A stretch of 64,000 nucleotides of DNA from Pempheris klunzingeri (Eukaryota; Chordata; Actinopteri; Acropomatiformes; Pempheridae), in NCBI RefSeq assembly GCF_042242105.1, contig NC_092019.1, positions 21,876,828 through 21,940,827 on the forward strand, written 5' to 3'. This document shows positions 1 through 12,109 of the stretch, piece by piece. The notes under the pieces were generated by a model, which saw nothing but the letters and a program-made list of their open reading frames with translations, was not told the DNA's origin and did not search any database. A program made the position numbers and the translations under genes. Numbering within the stretch: position 1 is the first letter of the stretch; each line of letters starts with the position of its first letter.

Positions 1-389
1 CTGAATAGACAATACACTGACCTATATGCAATAGCTGCTACGTGCACGTTTATTTTTACCCATAGACCCATTATCTTTTTTTTACTGTGATATTGGAAAC
101 AAAATGAAACACTCACTCTTTCGTTCTTCATGGGTCAATTGGGCCACCTCAGAGGCAACTCATGCAAATGGAATTAAATATTAAGAACGTTCTATTAAGT
201 GAAGAGAGCGATCCAGCCTGGTTAATATTATATGTCATGCTGCTCCACCAGTGTTGAACCTTATTATAATGGCCAAAATGTACACAATGAGTGAAGAAAT
301 TCAAGTCCTTGAAAAGTACAAAAGTTAAAAATGGAGGTGAAGGGAAAGGATATAAACCATAATGTCAGTCTGTGTTTGTTCTGTCGAAG
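1..389. other. Intron/upstream part of the dopamine receptor gene, no exon seen
   Basis: This AT-rich stretch precedes the first recognisable receptor exon. I looked for the exon that encodes the N-terminus, TM1 and TM2 of a D2 receptor and did not find it. It presumably lies to the left of the window. Confidence 0.6.
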
Positions 390-3300
390 GTGGTGGGAGA
401 GTGGCGCTTCAGTCTCATCCACTGTGACATCCTGCTCACCCTGGACGTCATGATGTGCACCGCCAGCATCCTCAACCTCTGTGCCATCAGCATCGACAGG
501 TTTACTCCCACTGAATTTTTTTTGTTCTTGGACCTTTAACACACACCCCCCATCTCTCTTTTCTCGCAATTTGTCCCCCTTTCCCAAATTCCCAAAGAAG
601 TTAGTTGATGATAAATAACTTCAGTGTGATTTATTTTCCAGAGGGAAAACCAAAATATGACAGTGATTCAAGACGTCATTTGTTTCTTTTGTTCTCTCCT
701 GTAACCTTCATTGGTGCAGGGTAGGCTGAACAAAGAACTGGCAGCACATGTACCTGTAATAAAAAACACATACGCAACAAAAACTTAAAGGATGCATCCA
801 TCATACGGCTGTCGCAGAGCAGCAGGACAGAAGCCCCGCACACTTTAGGCATCTGTCTGTAGTGACGGGCCTACACTGTGTTTTTTATGATGTCCTCTGC
901 CGTCATTAGCGTTTGTTCTTTGTGGATCAAGGAGACCATGTTTGACAAGTTGCCGTTCCACCTGATGCCCTCTTCCTGGGTCCAGGGGGAGGTGACCAGA
1001 CACCCGGCGGCGGGACGTACGCAGCTGCGTCCTAATTACTCTTACAAAGTGACACAATGAGGCTGCATCATTTCAGACTGGTGTAATTTGGAGGATAACG
1101 TCTAATTGCTTTTGATGAAGCTGTACACGCTAAAATATATGCAGCAATTTGAAATAAAAAAAGTGACTACGGTTAAAGTAAAGAAGAAAAATCGAACTCA
1201 AATCGAAATCTGGTGTGACCACACTTTGCCTTCAGAGCAGCATCAGCTCTACCAGGTTCACTTGCACACAGTTTTTGAAGGAACTCAGCAGGAAGGTTGT
1301 TCCAAACATCTTGGAGAACTAAGCACAGATCTTCTTGGATGTTGCTGTCTCAAATCCTTCTGTCTCTTCATGTCATCTGAGACAGACTCGATGATATTGA
1401 CATCAGGGCTCTGTGGGGGCCACACCATCACCTCCTTGTTCTTCTTTATACTGCAGATAGCTCCTAATGACATTGGCTGTATGTTTGGGGCCGTTGTACT
1501 GCTGCAGAATAAATTTGGGGCCAATCAGACGCCTCCCTGCTGGTGTTGTATGATGGAAAAATACACCATTAACTCTGACCTAATCCCCAACTCCATTTGC
1601 AGAAAAACAGCCCCAAACTTGCAGAGAACCTCCACCATGCTTCACTGTTGCCTGCAGACACTCATTATTGTTTACTTCGGTGAACAAACTGCCTTCTGCT
1701 ACAGACAAATATTTCAATATTTTGTCCCATCAGTCCAGAGCACCTGCTGCCATTTCTCTGCACCCCAGTTCCTGTGTTTTCATGCATAGCTGAGTTGCTT
1801 GGCCATGTTTCCAAGTCGGAGGTTTGGCTTTTTGGCTGCAATTCTTCCAGACCACTTCAGGCCAGACTTCTTCATACATCTACAGTAGATGGGTGTACCT
1901 GGGTCCCACTGGTTTCTGCTGGTTCTGAGCTGATGGCACTGCTGGACATCTTCCGACAAGTTTCCTTGGCCTACTACTGTGTCTACGGTCCTCAACGTCG
2001 CCCGTTTCTTTGTGCTTCTTGAAAAGAACTTGAACAGCACATCTTGAAATCTCAGTCTGCTCTGAAATCTTTGCCTGGCAGAGATCTCACTGATGTACTA
2101 TAACTACCTGGTGTCTTGCTGCTGGGCTCAGTCTTGCCATGATGACCAGTGACATGAAACAACTTCCACAACCTCACCTTGGTAGCAGAGTTTGGTTGTT
2201 CCTCACCCAGTTTTAAGCCTCCTACAGCTGTTTCTGTTTCTGTTAATGATTGAGTTTCATCCTACATATGAAATTGATGATCATTAGCACCTGTTTGATA
2301 TAATTGGTTAATCATACACCTGACAGTGATCTTATGATGCCACTAAATCCCTTAGTTTGTACAAGTGTACCTAGAAGACTTGTTGCATAACTGTACAGGG
2401 CTTCTTCACAGCTGAAACTGAAAGCTCAGTTTTTGTAAGAATGTTTAGAAACACTAAAATACTGCACTTCTGATATCTGGAGACTTCATGTTGCAGCCTT
2501 TTACATCTGAAACAACAAAGACTTCCTGGGAATTGAATCTATTGAAAGTGAATTTACATCTGTAGAGTCTCAGAAAACTCTGTGTCCGTGATCCTCAGCC
2601 CTCAGTCGGGATTACAGCAGCTCTCTGAAGAAGCCCGCTCACACCTGCGCTTACAGCAGACAACTCTAATTGGTTTTGACATACTGGCAGGTGTGCGTTT
2701 TTGTGTCCTTGTGGCTGTGAAACAGGCAGTGACAGCTCCCTGTCTGTCTGTCTGTTTGAGAGGAAACTGAGAATTTGTTTGTCTGTGCTCTGCATCAAGG
2801 GCCTGAGTTTGCTTTAAAATATGTGCAGACATGTGGATGGGATGGTAAGGTCTGAAGGTGGATTAATGGGTGTGTTCAAATGCAGGCACCATGAAGCGAA
2901 TGTGCGCTTTGTGTGTTTTTGCAGATACACAGCGGTGGCCATGCCGATGCTTTACAACACCAGATACAGCTCCAGGAGGAGGGTGGCGGTGATGATTGCT
3001 GTGGTGTGGATCCTCTCCTTTGCCATCTCCTGCCCTTTACTGTTTGGACTCAACAACACTGGTAACAGCCACTACGTTACTCCCCAGTTTAGTTTACCGG
3101 TTTAGCTATTGTTAGCTGGGTTAGAGAGAATCTGAGGGGTCATCAGTTCATTGAAGTTATTACAGGAAAGGCAAACAACATTTCTGCTACAAAATATATA
3201 GATACAAAATTCAGTTTTTTTTGTTCAATGCTGGATACTATCACGTCTTCTCACCTCTAAAAGTCCTTCAAATGAAACAATCCGAAAAAGAAGAATCAGT

Positions 3301-6300
3301 CTTGGTTGTGCTGCTGACAGCTCACGTCCACACTGAGCCCATAACATGTAGTGAGGAAGCACATGTGGTTTCATTGTAAGGGATCTTAAGCCAGAAAGGT
3401 TGGGAACCCTCTGCTCTAGAGAGTCTGATCTGATCCTCCTGTGCAGAAAACTTCCATCAACGGAGGGTTAGACTCAAAAGCAGTTCAAGGAAATGCTAGA
3501 GAAAAGCTTTAATATTCTAAAGGTTTGTATGTGTGTGAAATTTAGTTGTTTTTTTTAGCGCTTTAATGCCTTTATTGGAGAGAGACAGTGAGAGAGAAGG
3601 GAGCAACTAAAGTCACTGGCTGGAATCGAACCGACAACAGTGGAAACCGTGCGGGGAAGTGCTGTAACCACTCAGCTACAAAGCCACTGCAGAAAGACAG
3701 TTAAAAAGGAAAAGTGACTAGCAAAAGGTCCACTCACTGGGAATTCTCCAGAGCTTTCAGCCACATCTTATGGCCTTCATTAGTGAATAACGTGATCAGT
3801 GACTTTCTGAAATGATGTTGTGACCGGTTTTGAAAAAACATGAACAAAAGTCCATATAAAGATTAGGTCACATGATAACTGAACCATCTCTATGACAACA
3901 GAACAAAAACAACAGAACTTTCAACCGTCTTTGGGGCAGTTTTAGTTTAAATAAACTGACGGACTTACTTTTGATTTGACGACAATATATTGACATTTAA
4001 TAATGCTTAGCACTAGATTATATATCAGCACCCTCAAATATTGTGAGAACAGTAGGTGGCACCAATCTAACTGGAAAATGACAACTAAATTGTGTTGTAC
4101 ACAGTATAAGTCTTGAGGTTTTTTTTTTATGGGGGACCTTGATACAAGTGCAGCATCTGCTGTAGAAGCCAGTGGAAGAAAAGCAACATTGGCTTCAGCT
4201 TTTCTTTAATGTGTCTGGTCATAAATGTTCTTTTAATTTAATGCGAATTTGGAAATTGGAGATAGGCTAGTTTAGTCCTGCTGTCGGGATTCTTTTTTTT
4301 CCTTTTAATCTGTATTCTGCATGTATCATAATGCGTCATAGTTCTCCGAGGTGTCATTTAGAGAATGAAAGAACCAACTCACTAATAGAGCAGCATCCGC
4401 ATTTTCTCATTAACATAGCAGCAGCAATATCCAGCCCCATCTGTCCCTGAAATTGAGTAGCAATCTTTGATGAGATAGTAAACAAATTCCATACATTTTC
4501 TCAGTCAACAAGCATTAGCATGCAGTAAATCTGCTCACTTTATCCTTCGGTATCCATTAGCACAGACGCGCAGACCATTCACTGGCATTTCCATATGTTG
4601 TTCTCAACACAAACAAGTGGGTACACATAATCCTCGCTTCGTTTGTTGTCTCGCCGAAGAAGCAGGAGTGAAGATGCTCGGCTGCTAACCTCTGCCTTAA
4701 TGAAGGAAGCCGTGAGGAGGGACTTCAGCTTTGAATGTGCTCACATTGAACTGAAAGGAAACCTCTTGAGAATAAGTGGGAAACAAATTGTGATGTGGGA
4801 GCTGACACCCGGCAGCCACAGTTGTCAGCCCAAATACAGGCAGACAGCGAAAGCCGTGAGATCTAACGGAGAAAAATAATTGATTCTCCTCAGTGACGGA
4901 GTGCTCATAGATTACAGCACACTGTTCGAAAGGTGCTTGTGTAGATTTCCATTCATTTCCTGTGGATGTAGCTCTGTCAAAGGTAAAAAAAAAAAAAAAA
5001 AAAAAAAAAACACCCAGTAGCCCCTCTGAAGCTCACTATTTACATGCTGTATCTTGCTTATTTAATCCATACAAAGCCCAGTGGAAGATCGGCGGTTTGA
5101 TCCCCAGCTCCTCAAAGTGCCCCTGAACAAGACATTGAACTCCAACATGTGTTTGCAAGAATAGTCTCTTCCAACTTAAATGCCTCCCGTGTGAATATGT
5201 AAATGTGGTGAAACGAGTAGTGATAGTGTAGTGTGGGAATTTAATAGAAGTTACATATGACCAATTTAGGTTTAGAAAGAAACTTGTAACCTTTAATTGC
5301 CTCTAAACCCTAGTGGTTTAAAGTGGTTTTGTTAGTAACAATTGTGGAAGTATTTAATTCATTGCATAAGGGAACTGATGGTTAATAAGTGTTATTTACC
5401 ATGATGCACTAAACTACCGTCATGCACTGTGAATGGTGAGGCGTGGATCCGCCTTACTGCAGACATAACCAATAATATTAGAGTTACTACATACCACAAC
5501 TGTTCTTTCTATGCCCTGTAGCAATGATGGATAGTTTGCATAATTTGGATTGTGGCAGTTGTGGCTGAACTATTCCGTGCTATAGGATACTTTCATCACA
5601 AGTTCAATAGAGTGATAATTTTCTTTCATAATATGTATATTATTCCTTGCTGTGACTCTTTCAATAGAGTTTTGAATAAAACAAGAAATTGGCAAAACTG
5701 AAACAAACGTGAAATCATGTGATAGTCTCTGAATGTTCCTGTGAGATAATAATTCTTTGCATTTTCCTCTTTTTCTGCTCCTCATTAGCCAGCCGGGAAG
5801 GCACCACGTGCAGCTTTGCCGACCCGGCCTTCGTGGTGTACTCGTCTGTGGCCTCCTTCTACGTTCCCTTCATCGTAACTCTGCTGGTGTATGCGCAGAT
5901 CTGCGTTGTGCTGCGCAAACGAGGCAGACGCACCGGCCCGCCACGCAGACACGGCCTGCGCACGCAAGGCGGGGGCGAGGCAGACGAAGGCCATCGACAC
6001 AGGAAGGTAGATGTCTAAGATTCATAGAATTTCAGTCACACTATCCCCAAATTCAGCTTGACATATTTGGTGCTTTTGGAATCTTTGGTATCTAAACTTG
6101 GAGTTCTGTAGTTTTGACTGGTGAGTTGTAGACAGTTTGGAGGCTAAAACGACAACATGAGGTTGTTATTTCCACAGTCATCGACATTTTTCCCACTAAA
6201 AGTGTGTCACCAATTCAATAACCAAAGCAATTGAAACAAAAGGGCAAACGGAGGCCTAAGAGCAGTAACAGCACCACACTGGGATATCTTAACTTGTCCT

Positions 6301-7338
6301 TTATCTGCTTGCTATTTATGCAGCAGTGTATGTTCTCCTTGTACTCTACAGTAGAATACATTTATCTTAAATGTCTCAAAAAACACCTAAACAAAATCAG
6401 GGCACCTTTAGCATAAAAATGTTGTGTTTCTGCTTAAAGTAAGATTTTCAGCCAAAGTGTGATAATCACATTTTTGTAGTTTTTCAAATATCAATATCAT
6501 CTTCATAAAGCCAGTGTGGGTTGGGCTTTTCCCAAGAATATATTTTCAGTTCTATATATGCTGCCTCCTTCCCTTTTAGAATAAGTGTACACAACCCGAG
6601 GATGTGAAGTTGTGCACCCTGATCCTGAGGCCCGCCACCGCTGGCCCACAGCGCAAGAAAGTGGTGAGTCTGTTGACTCAGTGCTCTGACAGAGTGACTC
6701 AAAGGATAAATCTTTACTGTCACCTCCCTGTCTGTCTCATGCCTCCTTTTATCCCATCTCCTTCTTCTTCCCGTGAATGTCCCACTGACTCTTTTTTTTC
6801 TTGGCCCCTGTTGCGTCTTTACAATGAAGCATCCACACCTGTGTTTGTCCCCCGACGCTTACCTCCCTCCCCTTCCCCCTTCCTCGCTCTCCGTGTGTCA
6901 GACCCTGGTAAAGGAGGCGGTGGTTCACCCCCTTGAAGTGGAGCCGGGTCAGTTCCTGCCGCAGACCGAGCAGAGCCTGGCTCCCCCCCCTGCCCCCCAG
7001 CCCTCCTGCCACTCGGGACGGGCCAGGATCTCTCTGGCCATCTCGGTCGGACCTGCCCCAGTTCTTCCCTCGACCGTGACACGATCGGCCCTGACGCCTC
7101 GCCCCCCCACCCTCGAGGACGGCATGAGGGGCCGCGAGGGATGGAGGGAGCGCAGCGCAGGACGGGAGAAATGGGGGATCACCAAGGAGAGGGTGAGAGG
7201 GAGGCTGTCACAGCAGAAGGAGCGGAAGGCGACACAGATGCTCGCTATTGTGCTCGGTGAGCAGAGGGAAGCTCAGACTAATTGATGAGGTGTTTGCCTT
7301 TTGACCATCACATACTCAGCACGCTTTTAGCCTGTCTC

Positions 7339-7405
<67 letters not shown>

Positions 7406-7947
7406 TACTTTTATATACACAAAGACAAATGTATTATTATTGGTAAGCACTGAACACAACAAGCCAGTTCTTGATGGAGGGTTTTGAATGTATATGAGGA
7501 GAAATTAGTTATTTCAGGAGAAGACATCTCGACATACATCACCAATTTTTATGGCCTCCATTATTTGACTTTTTATTTCATTTGTTTCTCGCCTACCTCA
7601 TCTGTTTTGTGATTTATGTCTATCGATCTCAAGTTGCAACTGAAAATTAGCAGGAATATGGCAGTAATTATGTCCCTGCACGATTTGTGCCATGTGCATG
7701 CAGCAAGCATACACTGAACCTCTAATCCACTTCCTGTCCCTGTTTCCAAGGTGTGTTCATCATCTGCTGGCTGCCTTTCTTCCTGACCCACGTGCTGAAG
7801 GCCCACTGCAGGAGCTGCTGCATCTCGCCCTCGCTGTACAGCGCCGTCACCTGGCTGGGGTACCTCAACAGCGCTGTCAACCCCGTCATCTACACCACGT
7901 TCAACATCGAGTTTCGCAAAGCCTTCATCAAGATCCTGCACTGCTAA
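390..7947 (+). CDS. drd2: D2-type dopamine receptor (5'-truncated by window edge)
   Basis: This is a Gi/o-coupled dopamine receptor of the plasma membrane. Six coding exons are seen: 390-499, 2925-3061, 5789-6006, 6580-6663, 6902-7256 and 7751-7947. They encode the last 366 residues, and all junctions are phase-consistent. The first exon starts VVGEWRFS (ECL1/TM3) and contains the amine-binding Asp in [11 protein letters not shown]. The DRY motif is split across the 499/2925 junction ([13 protein letters not shown]). ECL2 has the disulfide Cys (TTCSFADP), TM5 the catechol serines ([11 protein letters not shown]), TM6 CWLPFF, and TM7 [13 protein letters not shown]. The protein ends in the family's terminal Cys (KILHC). 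Exon 6580-6663 (28 codons, [12 protein letters not shown]) matches the alternatively spliced exon that separates the D2-long and D2-short isoforms. The third loop in 6902-7256 is Pro/Arg-rich and diverges from mammalian D2, but ends in the expected [16 protein letters not shown]. The exon layout and D2L exon favour D2 over D3. Which teleost D2 duplicate this is (drd2a/b/l) cannot be decided here. Confidence 0.93.
1195..2390 (-). mobile_element. Tc1-like DNA transposon, degenerate copy
   Basis: The minus strand shows the outline of a fish Tc1 element. A start codon lies at 2140-2138. It is followed by a helix-turn-helix region with recognisable [22 protein letters not shown] text around 2040. 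The DDE-domain end near 1400 reads [14 protein letters not shown], a variant of the common SPDLNPIE signature. Remnants of the terminal inverted repeats are visible. The CTAGGTACACTTGCACA-type block appears near 1250-1275 and, inverted, near 2356-2382. The copy belongs to the drd2 intron and has no bearing on the receptor's reading frame. The exact ends are uncertain because both TIRs have drifted. Confidence 0.85.
1205..2140 (-). pseudogene. Tc1 transposase pseudogene
   Basis: This reading frame once encoded a cut-and-paste transposase of about 340 residues with an N-terminal paired-like DNA-binding region and a DDE catalytic domain. It is now split between at least two frames, with open pieces at 2040-1780 and 1524-1285. 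Parts of the middle are missing and stops interrupt it. The tryptophan that normally follows the IIES block (VWD) is replaced by Ser. No functional enzyme can be made. Confidence 0.8.
3548..3691 (-). repeat. tRNA-derived SINE
   Basis: Read on the minus strand, the element begins near 3690 with a tRNA-like head. An A-box-like TAGCTGAGTGG and a perfect B box GGTTCGATTCC (about 3630) are correctly ordered and spaced for an RNA polymerase III promoter. A body follows with the CTCTCTCCAATAAAGGC text common in fish SINEs, and a short A-rich tail ends it near 3548. It is not a functional tRNA: the stems do not close and there is a long unrelated 3' body. Confidence 0.75.
4985..5010 (+). repeat. Poly(A) tract
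   Basis: There is an uninterrupted run of 26 A. It may be the tail of an old retroposed sequence, but no clear SINE or LINE body precedes it. Confidence 0.9.
5085..5170 (+). repeat. SINE-like dispersed repeat fragment
   Basis: The segment contains a B-box-like GGTTTGATCCCCAG followed by CCTGAACAAGACATTGAAC. I recognise this combination from common fish SINE-related repeats. It is truncated and drifted, and the boundaries are approximate. Confidence 0.4.
6007..6579. other. drd2 intron, nothing recognised
   Basis: This intron lies before the D2L exon. I see no repeat or gene apart from a polypyrimidine tract close to the acceptor. Confidence 0.5.
7257..7750. other. drd2 last intron with (TG)n
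   Basis: A (TG)30 tract lies 84 nt after the exon end. The rest is unremarkable. The acceptor TTTCCAAG at 7749-7750 joins the final exon in phase. Confidence 0.6.
7341..7400 (+). repeat. (TG)30 microsatellite
   Basis: A perfect 60-nt dinucleotide run in the last drd2 intron. It should be polymorphic between individuals. Confidence 0.95.
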
Positions 7948-8803
7948 GAGCTGGAGAGATGAGAGGCATGAGACTGTTAGGAGAATGAAAAAGACTGACG
8001 CTGGTTTGAAAGCAGAAGGGAGAGAGTAAAGATGAAGAAGCCTCATCTCCCCCTCCCTGTGAATCAGTTTTGATGCACAGAGGGGGGGGGGGGTAGATGG
8101 GGCAGCTGGTGAGTTAAGTGATGCAAGCGTCCTGGAAAATTAAAGACAAGAGAAATGTAGCCAGCAGCTCGGACAGAAAACATGACATACAGAGGGGGCA
8201 AAAACTGGAAAAAGAAACTACTAGACGATTACAAGAAGACAGTGTGTGAGAAGTAAAAGATGGCTACAAGAAACACCAAGAAGGCTGGAGATATTTATGG
8301 AAAAAGGAGGCATGCACTGTGTTGTGTACATATAGTGTGTGAAGGGAATATTTTAGGACGAAGGATCCCTCCACAGCATCTCGACTGAAAGACTTCACAC
8401 ATGGGAGACTCCCTCAGACTTGTCTGTTTTTCCACTGCTCGAGTGTGTTTTGGACTTGCGCTGTCACATTTTCTTGTAATCTTGACAAACGGCGTCTTGT
8501 TATTCGTTCGCATGCGCTTGTTTTTTCTCAGAGGACTGCGATAAGTCACAGCAAAGGAAAAAAAAGAAAAAGCTTTGACATGAGAATCCTGCATTTTTTT
8601 TTTTTTGTTACTCTCACGTCCAAGGCTTGATCATTTTTCACACTTTCTGAAAGCCCCCTCCAAGGTACAATTATTGATCTGGTGATTGAGCGAAACACGC
8701 GAAATCAGCAGACAGTGACGAGAGCTTTTACATCATTTGCTGTGTACATTTTATTGGCTTTAAATAAGTGAGTATCCATGTAAAATTTGGTGTTTCAAAT
8801 AAA
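7948..8803 (+). other. drd2 3' UTR (probable)
   Basis: This non-coding stretch follows the TAA stop. A candidate polyadenylation signal AATAAA lies at 8798-8803. The end of the transcript is inferred from that signal only, and other A-rich signals follow. Confidence 0.5.
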
Positions 8804-11039
8804 TTAAATAATCATTTTAGTAGTTAAGAAGAGGATCACGTATTATACACGCAACTGATAATAGTGATAATAAACATATTTTAGTTTACCCAAGATGCTC
8901 AGTATGCATTGTATTTCTAGTAAAATAAAATTATTAGAATCAATAAATCATAATCATACGATGCATGAATGAAACCAGTTATAAAATACAAGCAAGCAAT
9001 TTACAAATCTTTTATTCATAGGATTGTAAAGTGCATTTTACTCGCCCTCTGCAGAGGTGGTAAAAACCCTTAAAGCCAATGAACTGGGCCAAGTTACGTT
9101 CGTTATTGCGAACATTTGAGTGTTGAGTGTTCAGACAGGAATCCAGGTGCACACTGGGATTTCATAGCAGCCTTGTCTTCTTTAAAGCCTCCGTCCTCAG
9201 TCAATGTGGGGCAAAATGTTGTCACGGGCTTTTCCCATTTTTAATACTGAGATTAGAAGGTGGTGTGTGTGTGTGTGTGTGTTCTAGCCCCAAAGATTTA
9301 TACAGCCTGTGTTGAATATGAATATGAATTGAAGTTTCTGTGCTCCTAAATTACCTTTTTTGCCTGATTACCTGAAAACACTTAACTCTTAAAGTGAAAT
9401 GATAAAGAGAAATGAAATGAAAAATGGCGTCTTAGCCCCTTTAGAGTCACGTCCCATGTGTCTTCGTGTTAAACAAAATGTGACATGTGCTTACACAGAT
9501 TTGAACCAACCAGTTTCAACCGATGCAGCCGACACGGCCGCTTCTCGACCTTCGAGTCCGGCTCTTCCCAACGTTAGGTTCTTCCTTTCTGTCCTGTTTC
9601 ACTACGTCATGATACACAAAGTTCATACTCCTGAAATGCTGTTTCATCTGGACTTTAAGTTTTACTTTGACTGCTGATACAGTTACGTTTATGTTACCAG
9701 TCAATACTATTAGATTTTCACTTAGCCCAAAGAAATTCCTTTAAAGGCATTGCTTTAGATTTGGGGAAATTGTTGCATTTGTTTTTCTTCCCAAGAGTTA
9801 AATGATTTTATTTCTTTACGAGAAATAAGAAGCTGGATCCGGGTGACGGTTAGCGTAGCTTAGCATAAAGACTTGAAACAGGAAAGACAGCTACTCCAGT
9901 CTGGTTTTCTCTGAAGGCAACATCCACGTCAGCACCTGTAAAGCAAGTCTACAATGTGTTTTTTAGCCACTGTCACAGTGACAACAAGCCTCCAGGAAAT
10001 AAGTAGAGCACATGACCCCCCCCATAAAACTGAGACATGTACATTTCAAACGTTCATTCTTTCATACATTAGTTGCTGGTAAGCTGAATCTTTTTACCTC
10101 TGGACAGAGCCAGGCTACCTGTTTCCCCCTTGGCTTCTGTCTGCCTCCAGCTTCACATCCAACAAACAGACATGAGGGTGGAATCCATCTGCTCATCAGA
10201 CTCATGGAAGGAAAGCAAATAAGCACCGGGCATATACAATTTCTTTAAAAAAAAAAGAAGCCAAAGCCATTGCAGGACATGTAGGAATACAGAGAGATTT
10301 CAAGAAATTGTGTGTGAAAAGTTACAATTTCCTGTATAATTGCTTAGCTTTACCTTTCAGCCAAGTTTGACTGTCACAGGCTTACTGTCTGTGACTGACA
10401 GGTTCCTGTCAGTAAACCCCACTGATGTACGTCTCTGCACAGGATAAAACAAATGCTATTAAGTTGCAAATGCCGCTGCACCCCGAGGGGCTGCTGTGGT
10501 GAAGCTGAACCAGAGGCCCTTCTCTTCCCCCCCATCACAGATCACCACAGGGAGGGGAAGCCGGCAGAGCTGCGTGCGTCTGAGGAGTTCAGATTGGTGC
10601 GAGTTGCCAGTCACTCTGATTGGAGGAAACAAGGAGTCTGACACTCGATACACGAGCAAGTGAAGGCTGCTCGCTTCATTCATTCATCCATTCAGTCAGT
10701 GCCATGTGCAGGTGGGGAAGATGCGATCCTACGCTCATGTTATAAACAACAAGTGAGCAATACGCAGACGCGTTGAAAGTGTCAGCATAGGAATGTTTGT
10801 GTAGCTGTAGTATAGATCATGTACCTGAGGAGGAAATAGGACAAGCAGCAGCCCAGGAGGTGATTTAGCAGGAGTGAAAACACACAGACTGCAAGAAAAT
10901 TGAAAGAATTATACACCACTGAGTAAAACATTTCACAAAACATAATAACAAACAAAACAGAAAATAATTGCGTCTCATGAGAGATGAGAGGTTGGTACTC
11001 TTTTCAGTTGCTGAGCTGTTTTTCTGCTATCGTTTTTAT

Positions 11040-11195
11040 TCTTACACCAGCAGCATGGCTCTATGGACGGCAATGTCTTTCAGTCAGTCTGTCCCCTCTT
11101 TGGTCCACACTGAAATATCTCAACAACTATTGTGTACCACATGCATGGTCCCCAGAAGATGACTCCTACTGACTCTTCCAACTCTTTGTGGTTTT
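11040..11195 (+). repeat. Common fish interspersed repeat, first piece
   Basis: It contains the signature ACTGAAATATCTCAACAACT, followed by CCCAGAAGATGACTCCTACTGAC. I recognise this from a very abundant, non-coding fish repeat. The continuation of the same repeat (AAAATGTCTCAACAATTACT) is found at 12140, so this copy appears interrupted. Confidence 0.6.
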
Positions 11196-11394
11196 GTGTG
11201 GGGTGACCATATTTTCAAAACCCTCAGACCAGGACTGTGAAGTGTACTGCACGTGCATGCTAGCACACGTATGTGCTCATGCACGCACCCAAGGCATTTT
11301 CAACAGCATGGATGCCGTGAACGCAGCATTTCTGTCAACGAGTACTTTATGAGGGACAGCGTAAGCCCCTGATTAGCTCACAGCTAAGCTACTG

Positions 11395-11790
11395 ACAAAT
11401 TCTGTCAATAGACTGTATTTAAAAAGTCTCCCATTGGTTTGTGGACTGCCATTTTGAAGCCTTGAGTTTGGTTTCATGGCCGTCGCTATTTTGTTTTTTG
11501 TGGAGCCAGAAGTGACGTTCATTCCACGAAGACTACCCCTGATTGGTTAGTCTCAAGGTAGTCCCGCCCTTAAGCTCCCCCCTGCTTCATCTCTTTAACT
11601 CTCAATGGGACCATAATTTACTAAATGAACATCATTCTGTTTTGAAGAAGACTTGCAACTAGTGACTGAGACCATTAACTCATTAGGAAAGTGTTTACTG
11701 AGGTAATGAATCTGTTTGGAGCCGGTGGAGTCGCCCCGGCTTCACTGTTCCGACCCGTAAGCTACGTCCACTTCTTTAATACAGTCTGTG
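11395..11790 (+). repeat. Dispersed repeat, copy 1 (paired with 50360-50565)
   Basis: The block TTACTAAATGAACATC, followed by CTGTTTTGAAGA, GTGGAGTCGCC and CTTTAATACAGT, recurs in the same order and orientation at 50360-50565. It carries no coding sequence. The copy sits inside another repeat (11040-12370). Confidence 0.6.
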
Positions 11791-12109
11791 TTTCTGTCAG
11801 AAAGAGCTGCAAGCTTCACAGCTCAGCAACAGCCTTGACAACGACGCATTGATTGACTGACACAGATACAGACCAGTCAAAACAGAATTCAGATGCGCAA
11901 TGCATTGTTGATGCTGTTTTATTATTTTAGATAATAATGAGAACATGATATATCGTCTCTGTTAACACTGAAAACAAGTGGTGTATTATAATTATTTTTT
12001 TAAATGTGGTGAATTAAATAGTACTGAATGTTGCCTGGGACATTTCACTGTTTCACAGATATTTGTCGGGACTTGGGACAACCAGCACAAAACCGAGACA
12101 GTCCCGGAG

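Larger units (their letters stand above)
500..2924. other. drd2 intron containing a decayed Tc1 transposon
   Basis: Apart from the Tc1 remnant at about 1195-2390, I see no gene. Positions 820-1060 are more GC-rich and open on both strands, but match nothing I recognise. The donor is at 500 and the acceptor at 2923-2924. Confidence 0.6.
3062..5788. other. drd2 intron with SINE and poly(A) tract
   Basis: This intron holds a tRNA-derived SINE (3548-3691), a 26-nt poly(A) run (4985-5010) and a second SINE-like fragment (5085-5170). The remainder is AT-rich and has no feature I can name. Confidence 0.6.

Noticed and set aside
878..1060. Small coding exon with open frames on both strands (about 820-1060)
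   Set aside because: It is GC-richer than its surroundings, but I see no conserved protein text. It lies in a drd2 intron and would break the receptor's phase.
1106..1789. 227-codon plus-strand open frame
   Set aside because: It is antisense to the Tc1 transposase remnant. The recognisable protein text is on the minus strand.
3548..3691. tRNA gene on the minus strand
   Set aside because: A and B boxes are present, but the acceptor and anticodon stems do not pair and a long SINE body follows, so it is a tRNA-derived SINE head.
4643..4879. 78-codon open frame in a drd2 intron
   Set aside because: No recognisable family and no splice sites that would join it in phase to the receptor.
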